This document shows positions 35,239 through 47,136 of a stretch of 64,000 bases of DNA, piece after piece; the first letter of the stretch is position 1; each line of letters starts with the position of its first letter. The DNA comes from Phellopilus nigrolimitatus (taxonomy: Eukaryota > Basidiomycota > Agaricomycetes > Hymenochaetales > Hymenochaetaceae), in the NCBI GenBank assembly GCA_021029095.1, contig JAJOHG010000002.1, positions 1,674,001-1,738,000 of the forward strand. Direction: 5' to 3'. The position numbers and the translations under genes were made by a program. The notes beneath the pieces were generated by a model, which was not told the DNA's origin, did no database searches, and saw only the letters and a program-made list of their open reading frames with translations.

Positions 35239-36020
35239 TACAGTCATGGACCGGTCCTTGAGACAGCCCCGGTCCTTGAGACACCCTTTATATTTTCCTT
35301 CCACAACAGCTCGGGACCATCTTGGGTGTTTTAATGGGTCAATACATGATTGAACTGAGTGTTCCTGGAGTTATAGAAAAATTGCTCGTGTACTTCGTCA
35401 GATATAGGTAAAATGCACCTTTTTGACCAAAACAGCCAAACTTGTTCGCTTTCCGGAGCCCTTATTTGGACCAATTAAAAACTTAAAAAAATCTCAGGAG
35501 CACTCCTTTCTGCATTTTGAACTAAAGTGCGCAAAAGTATTGAGGAAAAACGAGCAGAAACTGACTGCATAAAATATTTTGTCGCAAAACCTCTGTTGAG
35601 TGACTAAACGCAGTCACGTGACGCTTATGTGCTTACGGTCCGTTCGAGCTTGATTTCGAGCTCTCCAATTCATTTCTCGGCCGAAATTGTTCGTTTTTTT
35701 TCAGTTGATCGAAAACTTCAGTGGTCCTCTTGGATATAACAAAAATCATCTTCCGGTTGTGATGTGTAATACTAGGAAAAACGTTGAAATTGACCGTGAG
35801 AAAAAAGGTGTCTCAAAGAGCGGTGAACACCAAATTCCTGCTTTAGAATCAATTATTTATTATCTCACTCATTTCTCAACTGATTATCTTAAAAATTTAC
35901 GTGAATGTCGTTGAGTGAACAAAAAAAATTATCGTATTTTTTCTCTTGACGAAATCGAGCCAGGGACGGTCAGCGTACACGATCAAGATGTGGTGTCTCA
36001 AGGACCGGTCCATGACTGTA
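35239..36020 (-). mobile_element. MITE (TA-flanked, Tc1/mariner-like non-autonomous), copy A
   Basis: A 782-bp element bounded by inverted repeats that share about 27 bp and begin TACAGTCATGGACCGGTCC. The TA at each end fits a TA target duplication with element termini CAGTC. Next to the left (35239) end the sub-sequence CGGTCCTTGAGACA is repeated. There is no transposase frame. It aligns along its length with copy B at 48146-48616 (shared blocks include AACTCCAGGAACACTCAGTTC and AGATAATCAGTTGAGAA) in opposite orientation, with copy B internally shorter. It sits between the Qri7 promoter side and the gamma-glutamyltranspeptidase gene. Confidence 0.85.
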
Positions 36021-36943
36021 CTCATTTACTGTTCACCGCGTGGTGATGATGTACCGTATTTTGCAGGAATCCACGCTGAAGGTCTCTTAAGATAATTTGT
36101 GACTGTAACAAATACAATATTTCATCTAAATCAAGCATAGTCGTTGGTTTCGTTTTCTACTTCGTTTTCGACATAAAGGTCGCAGCCGATACGTCCTGTG
36201 AGGGGAGCGTCATTATCTTGTGGTACCACCTTCCGCAGCTCGGTAAGCCTTTCTACATAATGTATGCAGATAGCCAGCTCAATAAAGGGAAATAGTGTAG
36301 ATATACAGCGCCCATATCGAATACGATGAAGAAATTCCTAACCAAAGATGATTTCTCATTGTCGCCTTAAATCTTGATCTGTTGCTTCGAATAAAAGCAC
36401 GAAACTGACATCCGTCGGTGTTTTTTTTTTTTTTTTTAATGGCGTTGTCGCTGTATTTCCTTCGTCAAGGCTGTCGAAACTCTTTTGGATTTTTCTAGCT
36501 AATTTTTTTTTAGAAGGCGCCAGCAACCCTGAATGTCATGCCTGAAGGAGAGTCAGGTTACCAAGTTTTCCTAAAAATTCTATTCAGGTAAAGAATCGTT
36601 GAATATCGAAGGCTAGAGTGGTGAGCGACGAGACTCAGGAGTTGTGACGAGGCAAAGGTATTTCAATTCCAATTACTAGATTTGGATGAGTCATTCATTG
36701 ATGCTTGTCCAAATCTAGTACGTCGGCTATTTGTCAGCCTAACTGCGTCACGAGATTTACAGTTGCCCCGACCGGGCCGGAAGCCAGTACGGTGTCCTCT
36801 CCTCTCTCGACGCACCCTTATCTTTCTACTATACTTATCTCACACAATGAGTAAGCCGACTGTCGTGTGCTCTCTTATCGAGTGGGAAAGTCTTCAGATC
36901 TGTAAGTAATATATGCGTCGTCGTCGAGCTCGCCATCGTCGAC
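36021..36943. other. Spacer upstream of gamma-glutamyltranspeptidase
   Basis: No gene recognised. A poly-T run lies at about 36420-36437 and the final 150 bp are pyrimidine-rich, consistent with promoter and leader of the gene at 36944. Confidence 0.5.
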
Positions 36944-39646
36944 ATGTCTCGCGTCACTTTCGCGGACCCTTACAGGGTAGACGCCGACGAGAATGCGCCC
37001 CTTCTGCAACCTTGTCATACTTCTTCAGCTCGGATCATTGATGGAGAAAACGTCGGGGAGGCGGTACGCGCGTTTGGCATACAAGGGACATCTCAGAAAG
37101 GCTCAGGCATCCTCGTCGTCGGACGCGATATTTCCAGTTTAAAGATCCCGCTCATCGACGAGCGCGAATATGTACCATTGTATCAACGAAGAAGGGTGCA
37201 GTACACCCCCGTCAGGCTCACAGTATTTTACACTGCTGTCGCTGCTTTACTTCTGGGCTTCATCGTAATCGCGACGCTGCTTCTCGATAAGGTGCAACAC
37301 CCAACTGGCCCGTACCCCGCTTCCCCCTCGGCGCCTCCAGTTAATCACGAAACTCTTCGGAACCCTGCAGTTTTGATTAAAGCTAAGAATGGCGCAGTCG
37401 CCACCGAGAATGAAGTGTGCTCGAAGACGGGTGTTGCTGTGCTCAAGGATGGCGGAAACGCGGTGGACGCCGCGGTCGCAGCCACATTCTGCATCGGTGT
37501 CGTAAACCTCTTCTCGTGGGTCAGCGGAATCAATATGCGCAATAGCAGTACTAAGGATATCTACTAGATCTGGTATAGGCGGCGGTGGTTTCATGACCAT
37601 TCGCGTGCCTCCGTCTTCACCAAATGCGTCTTCGGACGTATGGTCGATTGACTTCCGCGAAACTGCTCCCGCGCAAGCCAACTCAACCATGTACGTCGAT
37701 GATCCAGAGTCCTCCCTGTTTGGCGGCCTTTCTGTCGGCGTTCCCGGAGAGGTGCTTGGTCTCGCAGAAGCGCACAGCCGCTGGGGCTCGTTACCGTGGG
37801 CGCAACTTGTGCAGCCCAGCGTCGACTTGGCGAGCGGCTGGAAGGTTGGAAAGGAACTCGGGCGCCGGCTTCCGGTATGCTCTACATCAGCTGTTGACTT
37901 GGATTTCAACAATTTACGGTGGTGTTCAAATGTCAGTGGTATACAGAATTGATTTACAGAGATCCGACATGGACGGCTATTTTTGCTCCTAACGGCGAAG
38001 TTGTGAAGGAGGGGCAGCTTGTCCGACGGACGAACTACTCACGCACGCTGGCCACTATTGCCGCCAATGGCGCAGATGCCTTTTACAAAGTAAGCCTTAA
38101 ATCCCGAGCTTCCCATTTCTGCCACAAACTCACTTCATTCATTCAATTCTGATAGGGGGACATCGCTGACGCAATCATCACCGCTGTCCAAGCCACTGGC
38201 GGTATCATGACAAATAAAGACCTCGAATCATACAAGGTGAAAGTCGCGCCGTCTCTTGTCGGCTCGTACAGAGGGCGTAAAGTATATACCCCGCACGCGC
38301 CGACGAGTGGTCCGGTGCTCCTTCACATGCTAAATCTTCTTGAAGGGTATGACTTGGCGGGTGAAGGCAGGACAGGTCTGAATACCCACCGACTGGTTGA
38401 GGTAATCAAATGTGGGATGGTTTTTCTCAACACCTTAGCACTAGCTAATACAGCTTTTACTTTTATTTCCTAGTCGGCTTCGCTGCGAGGTATGTTTTCG
38501 TTCAGGTCTTGAAAGCTTCTTTTTAAAGGCACATTTCTGTCTCAGAACGAAAATATGCGATCCAAGTTTCACGAACGATACGTTCCGCATAGACGAGATC
38601 TCTACGAAGTCATTTGGAAAGCTCGTGTCTGTGAACATCACGGATGTAAGCGCAATTCAATTCTCGTTTGCGAGTTCCGCAAGAGTAAATTCTTTTCACA
38701 AATTTAAAGGACACGACGCACACTGCCGAATATTACAATCCTGTCTACGATGCTATAGAGGATCATGGGACGGTGCGTAACTATGTTCTAAACTCTTGTC
38801 CCTCGATTGAGTGTTTGGATGCAATGATGTCCAGAGTCACGTCTCAGTCGTGGACAAGAACGGCATGGCTGCGGCTATAACAAGCACAGTGAATTTGGTC
38901 TTTGGATCTCAAGTCATGGATCCGGTCACCGGGATTCTTTTGAATGACGAGGTATGTTTCACATCACGTACTTGACGCCGGTATGACCCCTAATTTTTTG
39001 TTTTATCCAGATGGATGACTTTTCGACGCCTGGCATGCCGAATGCCTTCGGTCTCTGGCCATCCCCGTGTACGTTCGCCTTGCTTCATTCCCTCGTAGCG
39101 TAAATTTGCTGATCCGTAACTTTACCAGACAATTTCCCAGAGCCAAACAAGCGCCCTCTTTCGTCTACCGTTCCGACTATCATTGAGCACGCCGACGGTT
39201 CCTTCTTCCTCGCCATCGGTGGGTCTGGGGGCTCCAAGATATTCCCTGCTGTTCTACAAGTCATTCTCGGCATCGATGAATGGGGCCTCGATGTCAGCCA
39301 GGCGATCGAATGGGGACGCGTCCATGACCAATTGTACCCGTTTTACGTGGAGGCAGACAATTCCTTGCCTGTCGATTCCTTAGTGGCTTTACGGGAGAGG
39401 GGTCATAATGTTACTGGTATTGTTTTCCACGGTTGACTTTTCAGCTGAGGGTGCGCTCGCTCACGAACGCGCCATAGTACTTGATAATAAACGCATTGCA
39501 GCAGTTGTGCAGGCCGTCGTGAAGACCGGGGACACAATTTACGGTTCGCCACTTTCCTTGAGCCATTTAACGCATACTCACTCTACAATTGGTACGTCAC
39601 AGCTGCGAGCGACTCCCGGAAGAATGGCATTGCTGCAGGGTATTAG
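36944..39646 (+). CDS. Gamma-glutamyltranspeptidase (glutathione hydrolase)
   Basis: The enzyme cleaves the gamma-glutamyl bond of glutathione and conjugates. About ten exons splice cleanly. A cytosolic N-terminus of about 85 residues precedes a type II membrane anchor (VFYTAVAALLLGFIVIATLLL). The enzyme fold starts at AVATENEVCSKTGVAVLKDGG and NAVDAAVAATFCIG, with GIGGGGFM, then RTKICDPSFTND. The autocatalytic centre is DHGT followed by SHVSVVDKNG. An intron splits the codon series right after the nucleophilic Thr (38772/38832 region). LNDEMDDFSTPG and the glycine motif AIGGSGGSKI follow, and the protein ends GDTIYAASDSRKNGIAAGY with the last splice before AASDS. All hallmark residues are present, so the protein should be active in the vacuolar or plasma membrane. 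Stop at 39644-39646. Confidence 0.93.
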
Positions 39647-40480
39647 ACAAGGAATTTTGTTGTTGTATTTCCAATTGTTTGTTGCTTACAACGGCCGATA
39701 CAGGGCTGTACACCGGTTTTCTGTTGCTTTCCCGCTTTCTACGTCATCTTGGAAAATTATGTGGCTCTTGAATTCAAATCTCGATATCCATGCAGGATCT
39801 ATGGCGCTTGCAAACTCGTTCCTGGCTTTAGCTTCGTTTGCTTGGCCGAGTTCATATGAACCAATCGACTCGCCGATGTATCCATTGCTCCGTTATTCTA
39901 AACGCTCCGGTTGGGAAGGTTCATTGCCATCAATCACTGATGTTGCTTACCTGTTCCTTCGGTCTGCTCGGCGCTTTCGAAATCTTTCACTTGGCGTTGA
40001 CTGCTCAGCTAACATCCTACGCTGCTCGCCGCCTATGCCCTGTCTAGTCTCCTGTTTTGCCTCGGAACCCGGTCCTTTGACTTCTTCCTCGTCAGAGCTG
40101 TCTATAGATGCACATTATGACGAGTTTCTTCAACTGTAAAGTTTTCACAGGGTACCCGCTAATAACCCTGGAGTTTTTGTGCAAGCGTCCTCGAAATAAT
40201 CCTATTGTCTCTCCTCTCGAGTTAAACATGACTAGCAGTTTCTTCACGGCTATACGGGAAGTCTCATGACGTGCCAAAGAAACATGTTACCTCGCGCATA
40301 AGGGCCGCTTGCACCTGGGTTTCCGTTGTATGTGTTTCGCCGTAGCAAGCCACGCGGTCGAAGCATGAAACGTATAGTGCACTCAGTTCGGTCTCTTGTA
40401 AGAAACTCGACGATGAGTAAAATAGCTTGAGTATAAATTGACTTGGATCAACAAATGGTCGTGCTCTCAAAGCATCCAAT
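39647..40480. other. Spacer between two plus-strand genes
   Basis: No gene recognised. The gamma-glutamyltranspeptidase 3' UTR and the promoter of the GMC gene are expected here. A frame continuing across the splice site to 40139 is a retained-intron artefact. Confidence 0.55.
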
Positions 40481-42860
40481 ATGGAGCTCTCTGGACTGCT
40501 GGTTGCTATTTGCCTCGCGCTTCGCTCTGTCGCCTATGATTATGTCGTCGTTGGCGGCGGAACAGCGTAGGTTATTTCTCCCACCATCGGAATATTTCGC
40601 CTACTAAGTGATCTATATCGCAGAGGCCTGACAGTTGCAAGTAGACTCACGGATGACCCGTCTATCACTGTTGTTGTCATTGAAGCAGGTCCGAATGCTG
40701 AGGATTTGCCTGAAGTCTGTACAGAAGTCTTTTCCCAGTTAACTCTACTTAAGAACCATCAGGTGTTTATTCCAGGTCTTATCGGGACAGGAGAGACGTT
40801 TACGACGCTCGACTGGAGCTACCCCACGGTCCCGCAAGTAAATCTGAACTCTCGGCGGCTGACAGTGAACGCCGGCAAAGCCCTCGGGGGAAGCACGGTC
40901 ATCAACAGCATGATCTTTGTAAGTCCTCGTCTCGTTTCTAACTCAGTTGAAATGAATAACACCGCGAGAGATCAGCCGCGCGCAGAGAAAGAGCAGTACG
41001 ATGTCTGGGGCACTTTGAATAACGACAGCTCCTGGACATGGGCCGGCCTTCTTCCCTACTTCAAAAAGTCCGAACTGTCTACTCCTCCGGACCCCTCGCA
41101 GGTCGCGAACGGCGTGCGCTTCGACAGTAACGTGCATGGGTTCGACGGGAGGGTCCACGTCGGGTTCCCCAACTTCTTTTTCAAGCAATCGCAGCTGTGG
41201 GTACAGACAGCTGAAGGACTCGGGTTCGCGGCCTCCCCGGACCTTGCGAACGGAGACCCGCACGCAATTGGCGTCACATCGAACTCGCTAGACGCGAAAA
41301 ATAACACAAGGTCACTTTAATAAAATACTTAAACACCTTTTTTATTCCCTTATTTCTTCCGTTTTTATAAAGATGTTCTGCCGCCTGCGCGTACTACACG
41401 CCTTTCGCAGATCGACCAAACTTCGATGTTATCACAAACGCCACCGTAACCCGAATCGTTTGGGATGACAATACTAACGAGACATTGGCACGTGCATTAG
41501 GAGTCGAATATGTCTCGAGCAATGGCAGCACTCTCTTCGTTTCGATAGACAAGGAGGTAATAGTATCAGCGGGGACAATCGGCAGCCCGAAAGTCCTGGA
41601 ACTGTCGGGTGTAGGGAACGCTACGTAAGTATACATTCTTGTTCATTCTCGTCAGCTTGCCGATTATTGACGTACGCACGTTGATAAATTGAATATAGGA
41701 TCCTGAAAGCGGCAGGCGTCGAACAGCGAGTCGATTTGCCTACCGTCGGCGAGAACTTAGCTGGTGAGTTCCTGAAGACGGTTCAAAAACGCAAAACCTG
41801 AATTTAAGAAAACTACATGGAAGATCACGTCCACAGCTGGGTGAATGCTTTCACGAGTTTTAAGTAAGTAAGGCACGACCTCCTCGAATTCGTATACTTA
41901 GATGCTTTGTAGTTTGACGAAGGACCTTCTCAATAACGCGACATTCGCGGCTGAGCAACGCGAACTCTGGTTCGCGAACCGGACCGGCCTCCTCTCAGCA
42001 GCCCCTCGCTCTCTAGGAATAGCCGCGCCCTCGAACGTCTTCTCCAGCGAACAAGTAACAAAATTGATTACCCAAGGCAGACAAAGCCTGCAGCGCTTCG
42101 CAACCGAATTTGCGAATGGGAATGCCGGCCTTGCAGCCGGCATCGCAAGGCAGCTGGACGCCGCGCTCGATCTGTACGAGAGGGACAAGGAGCTCCTCCT
42201 GGAGATGAATCTCGGTAATCTTCATGCCTGTTCGTATGTCCGCCAACTCATAACGGGCTAAATGTGTATCGCGCAGAACCCGGATACTCCGGGCCCACCC
42301 CGCTCGCCGCCCGCCCGAACCGCACGTTCACGACGATCAACACCGTGCTGTACGCGCCCCTCTCGCGCGGGCGCACGCACATCGTCTCGTCGGCGCCCGC
42401 GTCCCTCCCCGCCGTCGACCCGGGATACTACGCGCACCCGCTCGACGTCGCCGCACACGTCGGCGGCGTGCGCCTAGCGCGGCGCATGCTGACGTCGCCG
42501 CCGTTGGGCGACTCGTTCCGCGGCGAGTTCGAGCCCGGTGCGGCGCGGGTGTCGGACGCGGAGATCGCGGCGTGGCTGCGGGCGAACGTGGCGTCGGACA
42601 ACCACGAGACGGGGACGTGCGCGATGCTTCCACGTACGCAGGGCGGCGTCGTTGACACGGACTTGAGGGTGTACGGGACAGCGAACGTCCGCGTGGTAGA
42701 CGCCTCGATCATACCGTTTCCAATTAGCGCGCACCTCGTGAGTGGATACAATATTTCTATATTCTGCTTAAAAGACGCTGACATCCCTTTATCCAAGTCA
42801 TCCACAATTTATGCAATAGGTGAGAAGGCGGCGGACATCACTAGGAAAACTAGTACGTAG
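40481..42860 (+). CDS. Secreted GMC oxidoreductase (aryl-alcohol oxidase / AA3_2 type)
   Basis: A flavoenzyme of roughly 600 residues in about ten exons. It starts with a hydrophobic signal peptide (LLVAICLALRSVA). The FAD dinucleotide-binding motif YDYVVVGGGTAGL is split by the first intron, followed by VVVIEAGPN. LDWSYPTVPQ and GKALGGSTVINSMIF match GMC signature 1, and VIVSAGTIGSPKVLELSGVG matches signature 2. The C-terminal catalytic pair is visible: SDNHETGTCAM (active-site His) and, after the last intron (phase 0 at AHL), SSTIYAIGEKAADI, with the second His in ISAHL. These enzymes oxidise alcohols and make H2O2 for peroxidases or Fenton chemistry during lignocellulose decay. Multiple NxS/T sites fit secretion. 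The exact substrate (aryl alcohol, glucose, other) is not readable. Confidence 0.93.
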
Positions 42861-43981
42861 ATATCAGTCTGTGCAATATATATGCGGGGCCCGCTGTCCT
42901 TATCTGAGTCGTCCTCGTATCGGCGCGGACGCCCAGGGCGGGAGATTATGTCGACAGGACTACGTCCTGTGTCCAGTAGAGTAACAACCTAGCAGCAGGT
43001 ATTTCTACCATTAGAGTTCGGCGGCTGCGTTTTGCTTCGACTCTAGATTTTTCCTCTTCCTCAGCTCTCCCCCACTTCCGTGATCTTGCTCTTACATCCC
43101 TGTCGTCCACGTTGACTGGAACAGTATTCAGTCCGCGACTCGAGTGGGAAGCTTGAGTCTCAAAAAACACGTCATATGACATATTCGGAATATAGGCTTA
43201 CAAAATCAAGAAAGAAAGAAGCAGTGTTCTAGTCAAAAAAGCGATAGGAAGAAAGCCAGAAAAACACTACAGTCGACGATGTGCGAACGAAGATTGAGGC
43301 GTGCGATCGACACGTGACGTTTGTGTGTCCGCTATGTTTGCAAATTTTGTATCGCAATGAATCTGTTGATGTCTCTGGACCTTTCCGAGTACTGCTGATC
43401 ATCTAACGGCTTCCTTGTGGTCTTCGGTACGATCATTGACGAGGGCCTAGCACTGTTCGGGCTTTAAAGCAATACATAAAAAGGCCTGAGATCAACTACG
43501 TCGAAGAGTTTGAGAATACTAGAGAGCTGGTAGCAGCAGTGATCGTGCAGCGCAATTCGCAATGTTTCCAACCTGGTGTATGATGTCCTTTCTTGCCGAG
43601 TGAGCTCATTTCTACTAAATCATCCCAGCAGCACTCTGATGTTGGAATTTCTGCGAACCCTCAAAAACTGTTTCGGGGTAACGGACAAATCGGGTAGATT
43701 AGTAAGCGACTAGCAACTTGCTATCTATCGCGTTTGCCCACGGCCCACCACCGCCAACGGGTCAAACGGAACCCTCTGTGCGTGACTGCTGGCGACCTCG
43801 CCCCTCGTATTCCAACATCTGACCCGTGTATTTTCGGGTTCTAATCCGCATGCGACCTGGCTCACGGTGGGATTAAAGCTCAGGACCTTATACTGCTTGC
43901 AATAATCTTACCAAACTCACAACATTACTCGTCTAACGCACTCGAAATACACGTTATTCTGTCGTACGTCATCGATATAGT
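42861..43981. other. Spacer containing the outer end of inverted arm A
   Basis: No gene recognised. Homology with the other arm begins at about 43270 (a block around CACGTGACGT at 43311-43320). About 43340-43880 has no counterpart in arm B, and homology resumes near 43890, next to the pore-protein-like gene. Confidence 0.5.
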
Positions 43982-44778
43982 TCAAACCCGCGGTTCCGCG
44001 ACTACACCATCAATACCCATGGCCCTCAGCACGTTCTTTGTCCTCTCCGTGCAATCATCGAACTTCAGTATTTCCCTCCCCTTGGTAAAGTCTGACACGC
44101 GCGTGGTGTCCACATTGATCTCCGTCTCTCCCGTCAACTCTGTCCTAGTCGTGAAGTAGTCGGCGCTGTTGATGACGACCTCGCATTCCGTATGCACAAT
44201 ACTGTTCCCTGTCACCGACCCAACAATCCACTTCTCGTTCCCCGCGTCGACGATGAAGAACACGTCAGAACGGAAGACGTACTCCCTCTGGTAGAAGAAC
44301 AGCTCCGAACGTGGAGGCACTTCGACCACTGTAATCTCCGTCTTCGGATCCGTCGTCTCCGCCCGACTGAACGTTTTCTGGCCGTACTCTGCTGAGATCT
44401 CCACGCTCTGAAATGCAACCGGCAGGTTGATCGCGTTGCCAACTTCAGAACCCTTGGTCACCTTGAGCTCGGACGTGTACTCCTGTGTGTACTCTTGGGT
44501 GTCGTCGGTGTTGTTGTCCCAGGAACCGAGCTTGTTGTTCTGAACTTGGACCAGGTAGTTCATAGCAACCGCGTACAGGTGTTCATCGTCAGAAACGGGG
44601 GAAAACGGTAAGACGTACTCCGCCGACGAGCACGTCGCCGCCCTGGGGTCGGCTGATGAGGAACTGTGTGACCGGGTCGGCGCCTTTGGACTGGGGGATA
44701 GGGGAGGTTGCAACAACGACAATGGTCAGACGACGAGACGGGCAAGCACGAATGAGCTCTGCAGGCTATGCTCACCAT
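43982..44778 (-). pseudogene. Aerolysin-like (ETX/MTX2-pattern) paralogue 1, N-terminal frame break
   Basis: Member of the four-copy family described at 47137. The ATG at 44776-44778 is followed directly by a GTGAGC donor and the exon resumes at 44690 (after CCCCCAG), as in the other copies. In this reading the first ~18 residues match the family, but the frame then stops at a TGA near 44610. The exon length is one base more than a multiple of three. The body (about 44600-43982) is open and conserved (YLVQVQNN, Ser/Thr-alternating central stretch, FFYQREYV, LRAMG). It has a short extra C-terminal extension. It is either a recent pseudogene, initiated at an internal Met (MNYLVQ), or a sequence error. 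No signal peptide is seen. Confidence 0.6.
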
Positions 44779-44827
44779 GATTCTCAGCTCAAGTTCAACT
44801 TGAAGTCTTCAAGAGACGACTGCCTTG

Positions 44828-44834
44828 TATTTAT
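44828..44834 (-). promoter_or_regulatory. TATA-like box of paralogue 1
   Basis: Read on the minus strand it is GCATAAATAC, about 50 bp before the ATG, at the same place and in the same context as in the three other copies. Confidence 0.6.
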
Positions 44835-45189
44835 GCACTCGAGGACGGGTCAGCCGCAGAGGTGATTATCTCGAGTCCGCGGGCGTCGGCGCAAGTAAAT
44901 TGATGTGTGCGGCTTCAGCATCGTCCAAGCTCCAACTGAAGTCGAAAGAAGCTGCGCTTTGGAAGAGCAGAACTGCGACATGCATGGAACCACAGTCGCC
45001 TCCGCAGCTGCAAGAAGCCATGACATGCATGGAACCACGATGCATTCGGAGCGGCGGGACGCCATATCGGTGTTAGTACTATATAGGTCCTAGCAAGTCC
45101 CGAGCTCCAACAAGCACTTTTTCACGCGAGGGATACGAGTCACGCGAACATTAGTCCGACAAATCTTGTGAACTGGACAAAATAATGCA

Positions 45190-45300
45190 GGATGTGAAAT
45201 CTCTCCGGACTGGAGCCGGACCTGGAGGTTCAACTTGAGGTCTTCGAGATACGACTGCCCGCACTCCGGGACAAGTCAGCCACATAAACGGAGCTATCTT
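45190..45300 (-). repeat. Extra partial copy of the family 5' leader
   Basis: On the minus strand this segment resembles the leader just upstream of the family ATG (blocks like GTCGTATCTCGAAGACCTC and AAGTTGAACCTC) but no coding sequence follows. It looks like a remnant of another paralogue or a local promoter duplication inside arm A. Confidence 0.45.
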
Positions 45301-47023
45301 CAGTCATTCATATCTGTTGATGCCGGTGTATGCAGCATGAGCGCCGTCCGAATTTCGTTTTCCATCTGAAGGAAGTTCAATGAACTTGCACTTTTGATGC
45401 GCAGACTTACCATATGCACTGGCAATGGGACCGGTGTTAATAAAAACCGACACCAGCATTCTGGTCCGAGACCAGGTTATCTGCTTCCGACCAGGTTCTG
45501 TATTCATCGACGTGCTTTCATTGAAAGAGGCGGGGAAGCACTCTCAAAAGATGTAAGACGTGGGAACCGACATGTGACGTTTTATGTGTTGCGACTCGTG
45601 GTTGCCCCAACATCGGATGCACACACTTCTCCGAACGTCCCGCTTGAGACTTGTCGCTGGGAAGTGCCAGAAGCACAATGTACATGCCCCCCGAATTTGA
45701 TTGTATCTCATCAACTTCTCTCCGAGCGTGTGGAAGACCTGGGAGCCATGATTACGCAGAATATCATCAAAAGAAAATTAGCAGGAGCGGGGCGGGGCAA
45801 AGATTCACAGATGTATCCCGAATGCTCCCTTTGAATAATTTCTGCTGCGGATGATACGTCTAGATAGCAACAACAAGGAGCCGCTTGTCGTCTGCCATTC
45901 ACACAAGCGACATTTCTCCTTTTCCGGACGTCCAAGCATGCCTCCCTAGTAGTAAAGCTAGGAGTCATCGAGTCCCTCCATGCACTCATCGGTCAGTACT
46001 GTTCGGTATTGTACCTGATAGCGGCATCGTTATCCGCATAAGAATAGTGAATCATTTTCTCGTCGAGCAGAGGCTCGTCCATGCATGGAAAAATTCGAAG
46101 TCACTGGGGAAAGATAGTATTGGGGGACTAGTGGGATATCGAACTAAAACACGACATCTGTAGATGCTCCCGTTCTCGAGAATTTGTCTCCCATCAGAGA
46201 CATTCGCAGCTGACCCCATCCCTGTATTCGCGCTTGCGATCCATGTCTTCCTCATTTCCGAAATACTCCTTAAATTTGTCTCGATTTCTTGTCTTGGTCT
46301 CAAGTGTTCTACATAAAAACTGGTCCCACTATCTTTTCCGATTTCTTCTTATTAGTATCATAAGTAATATATAACCTTTGTTTTAACTTTGAGAAATCTT
46401 GTGGACGTGCAACAATTTCTTTCTTTTGGGATGATGTCTCAAACGAAGACGTCTATCTGAAAATGATTTCTGATTTTCAGGGAGCTCGCCGGAGCGGGTT
46501 CGGAACGTGCCGGAGTCAGATAATATTCGTATTTTCGCATGACATAGTTCCGTGCTACCACTATGTGCTACTTGGTCTTAAGGTTCAGACGGCGTGTCCC
46601 AGTTCTTTTTTTTTTTTTTTGCTTTTGGCATTCTGACCAGGTTATTTATTAGAGGGCTTGGGTCGATAATTGTCGTCACAGGATATGCGATTATGTCGAA
46701 AGAATTACAACGTGATGGCATGCATACGAAAGTCGAACGAAAGGCGAACAAATAGGCACTCCCAGCTCCAGGCCGGCGAGATCCCCTCACCCTGCGTTAT
46801 TTTATCCAGTTCACAAGCTTTGTCGGACTGATGTTTGCGTGACTCATATCTCTTTGCGTGAAGAAGTGCTTGTTGGAACCCGGGGCTTGCTATGGCCTAT
46901 ACTAGTACTAATGCTGGCGTGGCTTCCCACCGCATGCTATTGTGGTTCCATGTATGTTGCAAGCTTCTTTTGACTTCGGTTGGAGCTTGGACGACGCTTA
47001 AGCCGCATACACCAGTCTACGTA
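45301..47023. other. Intergenic core of arm A between divergent paralogues
   Basis: No gene recognised. Much of it has an inverted counterpart at about 55890-57440. One shared stretch (around 45850-45900 versus 57060-57110) reads CCCYLDV/CCCYLGV on opposite strands, but no gene could be assembled. A poly-T run lies at 46607-46620. Confidence 0.5.
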
Positions 47024-47088
47024 CGCCGACATCGGCGGACTCGAAATAATCATCTTTATGGTTGACCTGTCCTCGAGTGCATAAATAC
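47024..47088 (+). promoter_or_regulatory. Promoter module of paralogue 2: palindrome plus TATA-like box
   Basis: CGCCGACATCGGCG (47024-47037), a perfect 6-bp dyad with a 2-bp spacer, is followed by TCGAAATAATCAT and then ATAAATAC at 47081-47088, about 50 bp before the ATG. The same order is kept upstream of paralogues 3 and 4, which suggests a shared regulator. Confidence 0.55.
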
Positions 47089-47136
47089 AGGGCAGTTGCG
47101 ACTCGAAGACTTCAAATTGAATCTGAGCTGAAAATC

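Noticed and set aside
35687..35914. 75-codon frame inside MITE copy A as a possible transposase remnant
   Set aside because: It lacks DDE-type motifs and is not kept in copy B.
36944..42860. Biosynthetic gene cluster linking the glutamyltranspeptidase and GMC genes
   Set aside because: There is no backbone synthase, transporter or regulator nearby, and the two enzymes have unrelated roles.
43838..43860. GGGTTCTAATCC resembling a tRNA T arm
   Set aside because: No cloverleaf can be drawn with the flanking sequence, and no A-box appears at the needed distance.
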